DNA from: Hyaloperonospora brassicae
Lineage: Eukaryota > Oomycota > Peronosporomycetes > Peronosporales > Peronosporaceae
Direction of reading: 5' to 3'
Assembly: GCA_947650285.1 (NCBI GenBank)
Contig: CANTFL010000342.1
Span: forward strand, 1-64,000
DNA length: 64,000 nucleotides
In this document: positions 21,781-35,600 of the stretch, piece by piece
Numbering within the stretch: position 1 is the first letter of the stretch
Layout of the letters: every line of letters starts with the position of its first letter
The notes under the pieces: model-generated
The model's input: only the letters and a program-made list of their open reading frames with translations
Databases searched by the model: none
Told to the model about the DNA's origin: nothing
Position numbers and translations under genes: made by a program

Positions 21781-24700
21781 TCTAACCCGGCGAGGTCTTA
21801 CTCGTACAGGTTGAACTGGTCGAGGTCGAACCCGTTTTGGTCTAACTCGTCAAGGTCTATATTGTGTAGGTCAAAGCCGTCTAACCCTAACTCGTCTAGG
21901 TCTAACCTGACGAGGTCTTACTCGTACAGGTTGAACTGCTCAAGGTCGAACCCGTTGTGGTCTAACTCGTCAAGGTCTATATTGTGTAGGTTGAAGTCGT
22001 CAAACCCTAACTCGTCTAGGTCAAACCCGCCGAGGTCTTACTCGTACAGGTCGAACTGGTCGAGGTCGAACCCGTTGTGGTTTAACTCGTCAAGGTCTAA
22101 ATTGTGTATGTCTAAGCCGTCTAACCCTAACTCGTCTAGGTCTAACCTGGCGAAGTCTTACTCGTTCAGGTTGAACTGGTCGGGGTCGAACCCGTCGTGG
22201 TCTAACTCGTCAAGGTCTACTTTTGTATAGGTTGAAGTCGTCTAACCCTAATTCGTCTAGGTCAAACCCGGCGAGGTCTTACTCGTACAGGTCGAACTGC
22301 TCGAGGTCGAACCCGTCGTGGTCCAACTCGTCAAGGTCTAAATTGTGTATGTCTAAGCCGTCTAACCCTAACTCGTCTAGGTCTACCCTGGCGAGGTCTT
22401 ACTCGTTCAGGTTGAACTGGTCGGGGTCGAAACCGTCGTGGTCTAACTCGTCAAGGTCTAAATTGTATAGGTTAAAGCCGTCTAACCCTTACTCGTCTAG
22501 GTCAAACCCGACGGGGTCCTTTTCGTACAGGTCGAACTGATTAAGGTCTAACCAGTCGAAGTATAACTCGTCAAGGTCTAAATTGTGTATGTCTAAGCCG
22601 TCTAACCCTAACTCGTCTAGGTCTAACCTGGCGAAGTCTTACTCGTTCAGGTTGAACTGGTCGGGGTCGAACCCGACGTGGTCTAACTCGTCAAGGTCTA
22701 AATTGTATAGGTTGAAGCCGTCAAACCCTAACTCGTCTAGGTCAAACCCAGCGAGGTCTTACTCGTACAGGTCGAACTGCTCGAAGTCGAACCCGTTGTG
22801 GTGTAACTCGTCAAGGTCTAAATGGTGTAGGTCTAACATGTCAAAACCTAACTCGTCCAGGTCTAACCCGGCGAGGTCTTACTCGTTCAGGTTGAACTGG
22901 TCGGGGTCGAACCCGTCGTGGTCTAACTCGTCAAGGTCTAAATTGTATAGGTTGAAGCCGTCAAACCCTAACTCGTCTAGGTCAAACCCGGCGAGGTCTT
23001 ACTCGTACAGGTCGAACTGGTCGAGGTCGAACCCGTCGTGGTCAACTCGTCAAGGTCTAAATAGTGTAGGTGTAAGTCGTCTAACCCTAACTCGTCTAGG
23101 TCAAACCCGGCGAGTTCTTACTCGTACAGGTCGAACTGATCGAGGTCGAACCCGTCGTGGTCAACTCGTCAAGGTCTAAATTGTGTAGGTTGAAGCCGTC
23201 AAACCCTAATTCGTCTAGGTCTAACCTGGCGAAGTCTTACTCGTTCAGGTTGAACTGGTCGGGGTCGAACCCGTCGTGGTCTAACTCGTCAAGGTCTACT
23301 TTTGTATAGGTTGAAGCCGTCAAACCCTAACTCGTCTAGGTCAAACCCGGCGAGGTCTTACTCGTACAGGTCGAACTGGTCGAGGTCTAACCAGTCGAAG
23401 TATAACTCGTCAAGGTCTAAATTGTGTAGGTTGAAGCCGTCAAACCCTAACTCGTCTCGGTCAAACCCGGCGAGGTCTTACTCGTACAGGTCGAACTGAT
23501 CGAGGTCGAACCCGTCGTGGTCCAACTCGTCAAGGTATAAATTGTGTATGTCTAAGCCGTCTAACCCTAACTCGTCTAGGTCTAACCTGGCGAAGTCTTA
23601 CTCGTTCAGGTTGAACTGGTCGGGGTCGAACCCGTCGTGGTCTAACTCGTCAAGGTCTACTTTTGTATAGGTTGAAGCCGTCAAACCCTAACTCGTCTAG
23701 GTCAAACCCGGCGAGGTCTTACTCGTACAGGTCGAACTGGTCGAGGTCTAACCAGTCGAAGTATAACTCGTCAAGGTCTAAATTGTGTAGGTTGAAGTCG
23801 TCTAACCCTAACTCGTCTCGGTCAAACCCGGCGAGTTCTTACTCGTACAGGTCGAACTGATCGAGGTCGAACCCGTCGTGGTCCAACTCGTCAAGGTATA
23901 AATTGTGTATGTCTAAGCCGTCTAACCCTAACTCGTCTAGGTCTAACCTGGCGAAGTCTTACTCGTTCAGGTTGAACTGGTCGGGGTCGAACCCGTCGTG
24001 GTCTAACTCGTCAAGGTCTAAATTGTGTAGGTTGAAGCCGTCAAACCCTAACTCGTCTAGGTCAAACCCGGCGAGGTCTTACTCGTACAGGTCGAACTGA
24101 TCGAGGTCGAACCCGTCGTGGTCAACTCGTCAAGGTCTAAATTGTGTAGGTTGAAGCCGTCAAACCCTAACTCGTCTCGGTCAAACCCGGCGAGGTCTTA
24201 CTCGTACAGGTCGAACTGATCGAGGTCGAACCCGTCGTGGTCCAACTCGTCAAGGTATAAATTGTGTATGTCTAAGCCGTCTAACCCTAACTCGTCTAGG
24301 TCTAACCTGGCGAAGTCTTACTCGTTCAGGTTGAACTGGTCGGGGTCGAACCCGTCGTGGTCTAACTCGTCAAGGTCTAAATTGTGTAGGTTGAAGTCGT
24401 CAAACCCTAACTCGTCTCGGTCAAACCCGGCGAGGTCTTACTCGTACAGGTCGAACTGATTAAGGTCGAACCCGACGTGGTCCAACTCGTCAAGGTCTAA
24501 ATTGTGTATGTCTAAGCCGTCTAACCCTAACTCGTCTAGGTCTAACCTGGCGAAGTCTTACTCGTTCAGGTTGAACTGGTCGGGGTCGAACCCGTCGTGG
24601 TCTAACTCGTCAAGGTCTACTTTTGTATAGGTTGAAGCCGTCAAACCCTAACTCGTCTAGGTCAAACCCGGCGAGGTCTTACTCGTACAGGTCGAACTGA

Positions 24701-25440
24701 TTAAGGTCGAACCCGTTGTGGTCCAACTCGTCAAGGTATAAATTGTGTATGTCTAAGCCGTCTAACCCTAACTCGTCTAGGTCTAACCTGGCGAAGTCTT
24801 ACTCGTTCAGGTTGAACTGGTCGGGGTCGAACCCGTCGTGGTCTAACTCGTCAAGGTCTAAATTGTGTAGGTTGAAGCCGTCAAACCCTAACTCGTCTCG
24901 GTCAAACCCGGCGAGGTCTTACTCGTACAGGTCGAACTGATTAAGGTCGAACCCGTTGTGGTCCGACTCGTCAAGGTATAAATTGTGTATGTCTAAGCCG
25001 TCTAACCCTAACTCGTCTAGGTCTAACCTGGCGAAGTCTTACTCGTACAGGTTGAACTGGTCGAGGTCAAACCCGTTGTGGTCTAACTCGTCAAGGTCTA
25101 AATTGTGTAGGTTGAAGTCGTCTAACCCTAACTCGTCTAGGTCTAACCTGACGAGGTCTTACTCGTACAGGTCGAACTCCTCGAAGTCGAACCCGTTGTG
25201 GTGTAACTCGTCAAGGTCTAAATGGTGTAGGTCTAACATGTCAAAACCTAACTCGTCTAGGTCTAACCCGGCGAGGTCTTACTCGTACAGGTCGAACTGG
25301 TCAAGGTCGAACCCGTCGTGGTGTAACTCGTCAAGGTCTAAATTGTGTAGGTCTAACACGTCAAACCCTAACTCGTCTAGGTCTAACCTGACGAGGTCGT
25401 ACTCGTACAGGTCTAACTCCTCAAAGTCGAACCCGTTCGT
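21781..25440. repeat. satellite A domain with 240/360-bp higher-order units
   Basis: A marker segment (TCGTTCAGG followed by TCGGGGTCGAACCCG) lies at about 22163, 22403, 22643, 22883, 23242, 23602, 23962, 24322, 24562 and 24802. Spacings are 240 or about 360 bp, that is, two or three monomers. One-base indels make some spacings 359-361. This domain carries the variant GTTGAACTGGTCGGG, which is rare elsewhere. Confidence 0.85.
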
Positions 25441-28400
25441 GAGTCTAACTGGTCAAGGTCTATATTGTGTAGGTTGAAGTCGTCTAACCCTAATTCGTCT
25501 AGGTCTAACCTGGTGAGGTCTTACTCGTACAGGTTGAACTGGTCGAGGTCGAACCCGTTGTGGTCTAACTCGTCAAGGTCTAAATTGTGTAGGTTGAAGT
25601 CGTCTAACCCTAACTCGTCTAGGTCAAACCCGCCGAGGTCTTACTCGTACAGGTCGAACTCCTCGAGGTCGAACTCGTTGTGGTCTAACTCATCAAGGTC
25701 TATATTGTGTAGGTCAAAGCCGTCTAACGCCTAACTCGTCTAGTTCAAACCTGACGAGGTCTTACTCGTACAGGTTGAACAGGTCGAGGTCGAACCCGTT
25801 GTGGTCTAACTCGTCAAGGTCTATATTGTGTAGGCTGAAGTCGTCTAACCCTAACTCGTCTAGGTCAAACCCGCCGAGGTCTTACTCGTACAGGTTGAAC
25901 TGGTCGAGGTCGAACCCGTTGTGGTCTAACTCGTCAAAGTCTAAATTGTGTAGGTTGAAGTCGTCTAACCCTAACTCGTCTAGGTCTAACCTGGCGAGGT
26001 CTTACTCGTACAGGTTGAACTGGTCGAGGTCGAACCCGTTGTGGTCTAACTCGTCAAGGTCTATATTGTGTAGGTCAAAGCCGTCTAACCCTAACTCGTC
26101 TAGGTCTAACCTGATGAGGTCTTACTCGTACAGGTTGAACTGGTCGAGGTCGAACCCGTTGTGGTCTAACTCGTCAAGGTCTATATTGTGTAGGTTGAAG
26201 TCATCAAACCCTAACTCGTCTAGGTCAAACCCGGCGAGGTCTTACTCGTACAGGTCGAACTGGTCGAGGTCGAACCCGTTGTGGTTTAACTCGTCAAGGT
26301 CTAAATTGTGTAGGTTGAAGTCATCAAACCCTTACTCGTCTAGGTCAAACCCGCCGAGGTCTTACTCGTACAGGTTGAACTGGTCGAGGTCGAACCCGTC
26401 GTGGTCTAACTCGTCAAGGTCTATATTGTGTAGGTCAAAGCCGTCTAACGCCTAACTCGTCTAGTTCTAACCTGACGAGGTCTTACTCGTACAGGTTGAA
26501 CAGGTCGAGGTCGAACCCGTTGTGGTCTAACTCGTCAAGGTCTAAATTGTGTAGGTTGAAGTCGTCTAACCCTAACTCGTCTAGGTCAAACCCGCCGAGG
26601 TCTTACTCGTACAGGTCGAACTCCTCGAGGTCGAACCCGTTGTGGTCTAACTCATCAAGGTCTATATTGTGTAGGTCAAAGCCGTCTAACGCCTACTCGT
26701 CTAGTTCTAACCTGATGAGGTCTTACTCGTACAGGTTGAACAGGTCGAGGTCGAACCCGTTGTGGTCTAACTCGTCAAGGTCTATATTGTGTAGGTTGAA
26801 GTCGTCTAACCCTAACTCGTCTAGGTCTATCCGGATGAGGTCTTACTCGTACATGTTGAACTGGTCGAGGTCAAACCCGTTGTGGTCTAACTCGTCAAAG
26901 TCTAGATTGTGTAGGTTGAAGTCGTCTAACCCTAACTCGTCTAGGTCTAACCTGGTGAGGTCTTACTCGTACAGGTTGAACTGGTCGAGGTCGAACCCGT
27001 TGTGGTCTAACTCGTCAAGGTCTATATTGTGTAGGTCAAAGCCGTCTAACCCTAACTCGTCTAGGTCTAACCTGATGAGGTCTTACTCGTACAGGTTGAA
27101 CTGGTCGAGGTCGAACCCGTTGTGGTCTAACTCATCAAGGTCTATATTGTGTAGGTCAAAGCCGTCTAACGCCTACTCGTCTAGTTCTAACCTGACGAGG
27201 TCTTACTCGTACAGGTTGAACAGGTCGAGGTCGAACCCGTTGTGGTCTAACTCGTCAAGGTCTATATTGTGTAGGTTGAAGTCATCAAACCCTTACTCGT
27301 CTAGGTCAAACCCGCCGAGGTCTTACTCGTACAGGTCGAACTGGTCGAGGTCGAACCCGTTGTGGTCTAACTCATCAAGGTCTATATTGTGTAGGTCAAA
27401 GCCGTCTAACGCCTACTCGTCTAGTTCTAACCTGATGAGGTCTTACTCGTACAGGTTGAACAGGTCGAGGTCGAACCCGTTGTGGTCTAACTCGTCAAGG
27501 TCTATATTGTGTAGGTTGAAGTCGTCTAACCCTAACTCGTCTAGGTCTATCCGGATGAGGTCTTACTCGTACATGTTGAACTGGTCGAGGTCAAACCCGT
27601 TGTGGTCTAACTCGTCAAAGTCTAGATTGTGTAGGTTGAAGTCGTCTAACCCTAACTCGTATAGGTCTAACCTGATGAGGTCTTACTCGTACAGGTTGAA
27701 CTGGTCGAGGTCGAACCCGTTGTGGTCTAACTCGTCAAGGTCTATATTGTGTAGGTCAAAGCCGTCTAACGCCTACTCGTCTAGGTCTAACCTGATGAGG
27801 TCTTACTCGTACAGGTTGAACTGGTCGAGGTCGAACCCGTTGTGGTCTAACTCATCAAGGTCTATATTGTGTAGGTCAAAGCCGTCTAACGCCTACTCGT
27901 CTAGTTCTAACCTGACGAGGTCTTACTCGTACAGGTTGAACAGGTCGAGGTCGAACCCGTTGTGGTCTAACTCGTCAAGGTCTATATTGTGTAGGTTGAA
28001 GTCATCAAACCCTTACTCGTCTAGGTCAAACCCGCCGAGGTCTTACTCGTACAGGTCGAACTGGTCGAGGTCGAACACGTTGTGGTCTAACTCATCAAGG
28101 TCTATATTGTGTAGGTCAAAGCCGTCTAACGCCTACTCGTCTAGTTCTAACCTGATGAGGTCTTACTCGTACAGGTTGAACAGGTCGAGGTCGAACCCGT
28201 TGTGGTCTAACTCGTCAAGGTCTATATTGTGTAGGTTGAAGTCGTCTAACCCTGACTCGTCTAGGTCTATCCGGATGAGGTCTTACTCGTACATGTTGAA
28301 CTGGTCGAGGTCAAACCCGTTGTGGTCTAACTCGTCAAAGTCTAGATTGTGTAGGTTGAAGTCGTCTAACCCTAACTCGTATAGGTCTAACCTGATGAGG

Positions 28401-31060
28401 TCTTACTCGTACAGGTTGAACTGGTCGAGGTCGAACCCGTTGTGGTCTAACTCGTCAAGGTCTATATTGTGTAGGTCAAAGCCGTCTAACGCCTAACTCG
28501 TCTAGGTCTAACCTGATGAGGTCTTACTCGTACAGGTTGAACTGGTCGAGGTCGAACCCGTTGTGGTCTAACTCATCAAGGTCTATATTGTGTAGGTCAA
28601 AGCCGTCTAACGCCTACTCGTCTAGTTCTAACCTGACGAGGTCTTACTCGTACAGGTTGAACAGGTCGAGGTCGAACCCGTTGTGGTCTAACTCGTCAAG
28701 GTCTATATTGTGTAGGTTGAAGTCATCAAACCCTTACTCGTCTAGGTCAAACCCGCCGAGGTCTTGCTCGTACAGGTCGAACTCCTCGAGGTCGAACCCG
28801 TTGTGGTCTAACTCGTCAAGGTCTAAATTGTGTTGGTTGAAGTCATCAAACCCTTACTCGTCTAGGTCAAACCCGCCGAGGTCTTACTCGTACAGGTCGA
28901 ACTGGTCGAGGTCGAACCCGTTGTGGTTTAACTCGTCAAGGTCTAAATTGTGTAGGTTGAAGTCATCAAACCCTAACTCGTCTAGGTCAAACCCGCCGAG
29001 GTCTTACTCGTACAGGTCGAACTGGTCGAGGTCGACCCGTTGTGGTCTAACTCGTCAAGGTCTAAATTGTGTAGGTTGAAGTCGTCAAACCCTTACTCGT
29101 CTAGGTCAAACCCGCCGAGGTCTTACTCGTACAGGTCGAACTGGTCGAGGTCGAACCCGTTGTGGTCTAACTCATCAAGGTCTATATTGTGTAGGTCAAA
29201 GCCGTCTAACGCCTACTCGTCTAGTTCTAACCTGATGAGGTCTTACTCGTACAGGTTGAACTGGTCGAGGTCGAACCCGTTGTGGTCTAACTCGTCAAGG
29301 TCTATATTGTGTAGGTTGAAGTCGTCTAACCCTGACTCGTCTAGGTCTATCCGGATGAGGTCTTACTCGTACATGTTGAACTGGTCGAGGTCAAACCCGT
29401 TGTGGTCTAACTCGTCAAAGTCTAGATTGTGTAGGTTGAAGTCGTCTAACCCTAACTCGTATAGGTCTAACCTGATGAGGTCTTACTCGTACAGGTTGAA
29501 CTGGTCGAGGTCGAACCCGTTGTGGTCTAACTCGTCAAGGTCTATATTGTGTAGGTCAAAGCCGTCTAACCCTAACTCGTCTAGGTCTAACCTGATGAGG
29601 TCTTACTCGTACAGGTTGAACTGGTCGAGGTCGAACCCGTTGTGGTCTAACTCATCAAGGTCTATATTGTGTAGGTCAAAGCCGTCTAACGCCTACTCGT
29701 CTAGTTCTAACCTGACGAGGTCTTACTCGTACAGGTTGAACAGGTCGAGGTCGAACCCGTTGTGGTCTAACTCGTCAAGGTCTATATTGTGTAGGTTGAA
29801 GTCATCAAACCCTTACTCGTCTAGGTCAAACCCGCCGAGGTCTTGCTCGTACAGGTCGAACTGGTCGAGGTCGAACCCGTTGTGGTCTAACTCGTCAAGG
29901 TCTAAATTGTGTTGGTTGAAGTCATCAAACCCTTACTCGTCTAGGTCAAACCCGCCGAGGTCTTACTCGTACAGGTCGAACTGGTCGAGGTCGAACCCGT
30001 TGTGGTTTAACTCGTCAAGGTCTAAATTGTGTAGGTTGAAGTCATCAAACCCTTACTCGTCTAGGTCAAACCCGCCGAGGTCTTACTCGTACAGGTCGAA
30101 CTGGTCGAGGTCGTACCCGTTGTGGTCTAACTCGTCAAGGTCTAAATTGTGTAGGTTGAAGTCGTCTATCCCTAACTCGTCTAGGTCAAACCCGGCGCGG
30201 TCTTACTCGTACAGGTCGAACTCCTCGAGGTCGAACCCGTTGTGGTCTAACTCGTCAAGGTCTATATTGTGTAGGTCAAAGCCGTCTAACGCCTACTCGT
30301 CTAGGTCTAACCTGATGAGGTCTTACTCGTACAGGTTGAACTGGTCGAGGTCGAACCCGTTGTGGTCTAACTCATCAAGGTCTATATTGTGTAGGTCAAA
30401 GCCGTCTAACGCCTACTCGTCTAGTTCTAACCTGATGAGGTCTTACTCGTACAGGTTGAACAGGTCGAGGTCGAACCCGTTGTGGTCTAACTCGTCAAGG
30501 TCTATATTGTGTAGGTTGAAGTCATCAAACCCTTACTCGTCTAGGTCAAACCCGCCGAGGTCTTACTCGTACAGGTCGAACTGGTCGAGGTCGAACCCGT
30601 TGTGGTTTAACTCGTCAAGGTCTAAATTGTGTAGGTTGAAGTCATCAAACCCTTACTCGTCTAGGTCAAACCCGCCGAGGTCTTACTCGTACAGGTCGAA
30701 CTGGTCGAGGTCGATCCCGTTGTGGTCTAACTCGTCAAGGTCTAAATTTTGTAGGTTGAAGTCGTTTAACCCTAACTTGTCCAGGTCTAACCCGGCTAGG
30801 TCTTACTCGTACCGGTCTAACTCCTCGAGGTCGAACCCGTTGTGGTCTAACTCGTCAAGGTCGAATCGGTGTAGGTCTAACATGTCAAACCCTAACTCGT
30901 CTAGGTCTAACCCTGCGAGGTCTTACTCGAACAAGTCTAACCCCTCGAGGTCGAACCCGTTGTGGTCTAACTCGTCAAGGTCTAAATTGTGTAGGTTGAA
31001 GTCGTCTAACCCTAACTCGTCCAGGTCTAACTCGACATAGTCTTATTCGTACAGATCGAA
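25441..31060. repeat. satellite A domain with 720-bp higher-order unit
   Basis: The variant ACTCATCAAGG marks positions near 26650, 27370 and 28090 (+720 each), and 27130, 27850 and 28571 (+720/721). Another pair lies near 29650 and 30370. The register is so regular that two open frames of 666 codons exist (26496-28496 and 29040-31040). The unit is six 120-bp monomers. Confidence 0.88.
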
Positions 31061-32640
31061 CTGGTCGAGGTCGAACCCGACGTGGTGTAACTCGTCAAGG
31101 TCTAAATTGTGTAGATCTAACATGTCAAACCCTAACTCGTCTAGGTCTAACCTGACGAGGTCTTACTAGAACAGGTCTAACTCCTCGAAGTCGAACCCGT
31201 TGTTGTCTAACTCGTCAAGGTCTATATTGTGTAGGTTGAAGTCGTCTAACCCTAATTCGTCTAGGTCTAACCTGATGAGGTCTTACTCGTACAGGTTTAC
31301 CTGGTCGAGGTCGAACTCGTTGTGGTCTAATTCGTCAAGGTCTAAATTGTGTAGGTTGAAGTCGTCTAACCCTAACTCGTTTAGGTCTAAGCTGATGAGG
31401 TCTTACTCGTACAGGTCGAACTCCTCAAAGTCGAACCCGTTGTGGTCTAACTCGTCAAGGTCTATATTGTGTAGGTCTAAGTCGTCTAACCCTAACTCGT
31501 CCATGTCTAACCTGATGAGGTCTTACTCGTACAGGTTGAACTGGTCGAGGTCAAACCCGTTGTGATCTAACTCGTCAAGGTCTAACTGGTGTAGTTTTGA
31601 GTCGTCTAACCCTAATTCGTCTAGGTCTAACCTGATGAGGTCTTACTCGTACAGGTCGAACTGATCGAGGTCGAACCCGACGTGGTCTAACTCGTCAAGG
31701 TCTATATTGTGTAGGTTGAAGTCGTCTAACCCTAACTCGTATAGGTCTAACCCGGCGAGGTCTTATTCGTACAGGTCGAACTCGTCGAGGTCGAACCAGT
31801 CGAAGTATAACTCGTCAAGGTCTAAATTGTGTAGGTCAAAGCCGTATAACGCCTACTCGTCTAGTTCTAACCCTACGAGGTCTTACTCGTACAGGTCGAA
31901 CTGATCGAGGTCGAACCCGTCGTGGTCTAACTCGTCAAGGTCTATATTGTGTAGGTGTAAGTCGTCTACCTCTAACTCGTCTAGGTCTAACCTGACGAGG
32001 TCTTACTCGAACAGGTCTAACTCCTCGAGGTCGAACCCGTTGTGGTCTAACTCGTCAAGATCTAACTGGTGTAGTTTTAAGTCGGCTAACCCTAACTCGT
32101 TTAGGTCTAACCCGACGTGGTCTAACTCGTCAAGGTCTATATTTTGTAGGTTGAAGTCGTCAAACTCTAACTCGTATAGGTCTAACCCGGCGAGGTCTTA
32201 CTCGAACAGGTCTAACTCCTCGAAGTCGAACCCGTTGTAGTGTAACTCGTCAAGGTCTAACCGGTGTTGGTCTAACATGTCAAACCCTAACTCGTCTAGG
32301 TCTTACTCGTACAGGACGAACTAGTCGAGGTCGAACCCGACGTGGTCTGACTCGTCAAGGTCTAAATTGTGTAGGTCTAACATGTTAAACCCTAACTCGT
32401 CTAGGTCTAACCTGACGAGGTCTGACTCGTACAGATTGAACTGGTCGAGGTCGAACCCGTTGTAGTCTAACTCGTCAAGGTCTAAATTGTGTAGGTTATA
32501 GTCGTCTAACCATAACTCGTCTAGGTCAAACCCGGCGAGGTCTTACTCGTACGGGTAGATCTGGTCAAGGTCGAACCCGACGTGGTGTAACTCGTCAAGG
32601 TCTAACCGGTGTAGGTCTAACATATCAAACTCTAACTCGT
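31061..32640. repeat. satellite A, mixed transition modules
   Basis: 120-bp register with many private variants and no repeated long period. A few modules are lost, for example near 32110 and 32310, where a monomer is shortened. No gene or RNA element seen. Confidence 0.75.
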
Positions 32641-35600
32641 CCAGGTCTAACATAAAGAGGTCTTACTCGAACAGGTCTAACTCCTCGAGGTCGAACACGT
32701 TGTGTTGTAACTCGTCAAGGTCTAACCGGTGTAGGTATAACATGTCAAACCCTAACTCGTCTAGGTCTAACTTGAAGAGGTCTTACTCGTACAGGTCGAA
32801 CTGGTCGAGGTCGAACCCGACGTGGTCTAACTCGTCAAGGTCTATATTGTGTAGGTGTAAGTCGTCTAACCCTAACTCGTCTAGGTCTAACCTGACGAGG
32901 CCTTACTCGTACAGGTCGAACTCCTCGAAGTCGGACCCGTTGTGGTCTAACTCGTCAAGGTCTAAATTGTGTAGGTCTAAGTCGTCTAACCCTAACTCGT
33001 CTAGGTCTCATCCGGCGAGGTCCTTTTCGTACAGGTCGAACTGGTCGAGGTCTTACCCGTTGTGGTCTAATTCGTCAAGGTCTAAATTTTGTAGGTCCAT
33101 TATGTCAAACCCTAACTCGTCTAGGTCTAACCCCGCGAGGTCTTCCTCGAACAGGTCCAACTCCTCGAGTTCCAACCCGTTGTGGTCTAACTCGTCAAGG
33201 TCTAACTGGTGTGGGTTTTAGTCGTGTAACCCTAACTTGTCTAGGTCTAATCCGGCGAGGTCCTTTTCGTACAGGTCGAACTGGTCGAGGTCTTACCCGT
33301 TGTGGTCTAATTCGTCAAGGTCTAAATTTTGTAGGTCCATTATGTCAAACCCTAACTCGTCTAGGTCTAACTTGAAGAGGTCTTACTCGTACAGGTCGAA
33401 CTGGTCGAGGTCGAACCCGACGTGGTCTAACTCGTCAAGGTCTATATTGTGTAGGTTGAAGTCGTCTAACCCTAACTCGTCTAGGTCTAACCTGACGAGG
33501 CCTTACTCGTACAGGTCGAACTCCTCGAAGTCGGACCCGTTGTGGTCTAACTCGTCAAGGTCTAAATTGTGTAGGTCTAAGTCGTCTAACCCTAACTCGT
33601 CTAGGTCTAATCCGGCGAGGTCCTTTTCGTACAGGTCGAACTGGTCGAGGTCTTACCCGTTGTGGTCTAATTCGTCAAGGTCTAAATTTTGTAGGTCCAT
33701 TATGTCAAACCCTAACTCGTCTAGGTCTAACCCCGCGAGGTCTTCCTCGAACAGGTCCAATTCCTCGAGTTCGAACCCGTTGTGGTCTAACTCGTCAAGA
33801 TCTAACTGATGTAGGTTTAAGTCGGCTAACCCTAACTCGTTTAGGTCTAACCCGACGTGGTCTAACTCGTCAAGGTCTATATTTTGTAGGTTGAAGTCGT
33901 CTAACCCTAACTCGTCCAGGTCTTACTCGTACAGGACGAACTAGTCGAGGTCGAACCCGACGTGGTCTAACTCGTCAAGGTCTAAATTGTGTAGGTCTAA
34001 CATGTTAAACCCTAACTCGTCTAGGTCTAACCTGACGAGGTCTGACTCGTACAGATCGAACTGGTCGAGGTCGAACCCGTTGTAGTCTAACTCGTCAAGG
34101 TCTAAATTGTGTAGGTTATAGTCGTCTAACCATAACTCGTCTAGGTCAAACCGGCGAGGTCTTACTCGTACAGGACGAACTAGTCGAGGTTGAACCCGAC
34201 GTGGTCTAACTCGTCAAGGTCTATATTGTGTAGGTGTAAGTCGTCTAACCCTAACTCGTCTAGGTCTAACCTGACGAGGCCTTACTCGTACAGGTCGAAC
34301 TCCTCGAAGTCGGACCCGTTGTGGTCTAACTCGTCAAGGTCTAAATTGTGTAGGTCTAAGTCGTCTAACCCTAACTCGTCTAGGTCTCATCCGGCGAGGT
34401 CCTTTTCGTACAGGTCGAACTGGTCGAGGTCTTACCCGTTGTGGTCTAATTCGTCAAGGTCTAAATTTTGTAGGTCCATTATGTCAAACCCTAACTCGTC
34501 TAGGTCTAACCCCGCGAGGTCTTCCTCGAACAGGTCCAATTCCTCGAGTTCCAACCCGTTGTGGTCTAACTCGTCAAGGTCTAACTGGTGTGGGTTTTAG
34601 TCGTGTAACCCTAACTTGTCTAGGTCTAATCCGGCGAGGTCCTTTTCGTACAGGTCGAACTGGTCGAGGTCTTACCCGTTGTGGTCTAACTCGTCAAGGT
34701 CTAAATTTTGTAGGTCCATTATGTCAAACCCTAACTCGTCTAGGTCTAACCCCGCGAGGTCTTACTCGAACAGGTCTAACTCCTCGAGGTCGAACCCGTT
34801 GTGATCTAACTCGTCAAGGTCTAACTGGTGTAGTTTTGAGTCGTCTAACCCTAACTCGTCTAGGTCTAACATGACGAGGTCTTACTCGAACAGGTCTAAC
34901 TCCTCGAGGTCGAACACGTTGTGTTGTAACTCGTCAAGGTCTAACCGGTGTAGGTATAGCATGTCAAACCCTAACTCGTCTAGGTCTAACTTGAAGAGGT
35001 CTTACTCGTACAGGTCGAACTGGTCGAGGTCGAACCCGACGTGGTCTAACTCGTCAAGGTCTATATTGTGTAGGTGTAAGTCGTCTAACCCTAACTCGTC
35101 TAGGTCTAACCTGACGAGGCCTTACTCGTACAGGTCGAACTCCTCGAAGTCGGACCCGTTGTGGTCTAACTCGTCAAGGTCTAAATTGTGTAGGTCTAAG
35201 TCGTCTAACCCTAACTCGTCTAGGTCTCATCCGGCGAGGTCCTTTTCGTACAGGTCGAACTGGTCGAGGTCTTACCCGTTGTGGTCTAATTCGTCAAGGT
35301 CTAAATTTTGTAGGTCCATTATGTCAAACCCTAACTCGTCTAGGTCTAACCCCGCGAGGTCTTCCTCGAACAGGTCCAATTCCTCGAGTTCCAACCCGTT
35401 GTGGTCTAACTCGTCAAGGTCTAACTGGTGTGGGTTTTAGTCGTGTAACCCTAACTTGTCTAGGTCTAACCCGGCGAGGTCTTACTCGTACAGGTCGAAC
35501 TGATCGAGGTCGAACACGTTGTGTTGTAACTCGTCAAGGTCTAACCGGTGTAGGTATAACATGTCAAACCCTAACTCGTCTAGGTCTAACTTGAAGAGGT

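Noticed and set aside
26496..28496. 666-codon open frame as an SR-rich protein gene
   Set aside because: Same reason; it lies fully inside the 720-bp satellite domain, and a similar frame exists at 29040-31040.
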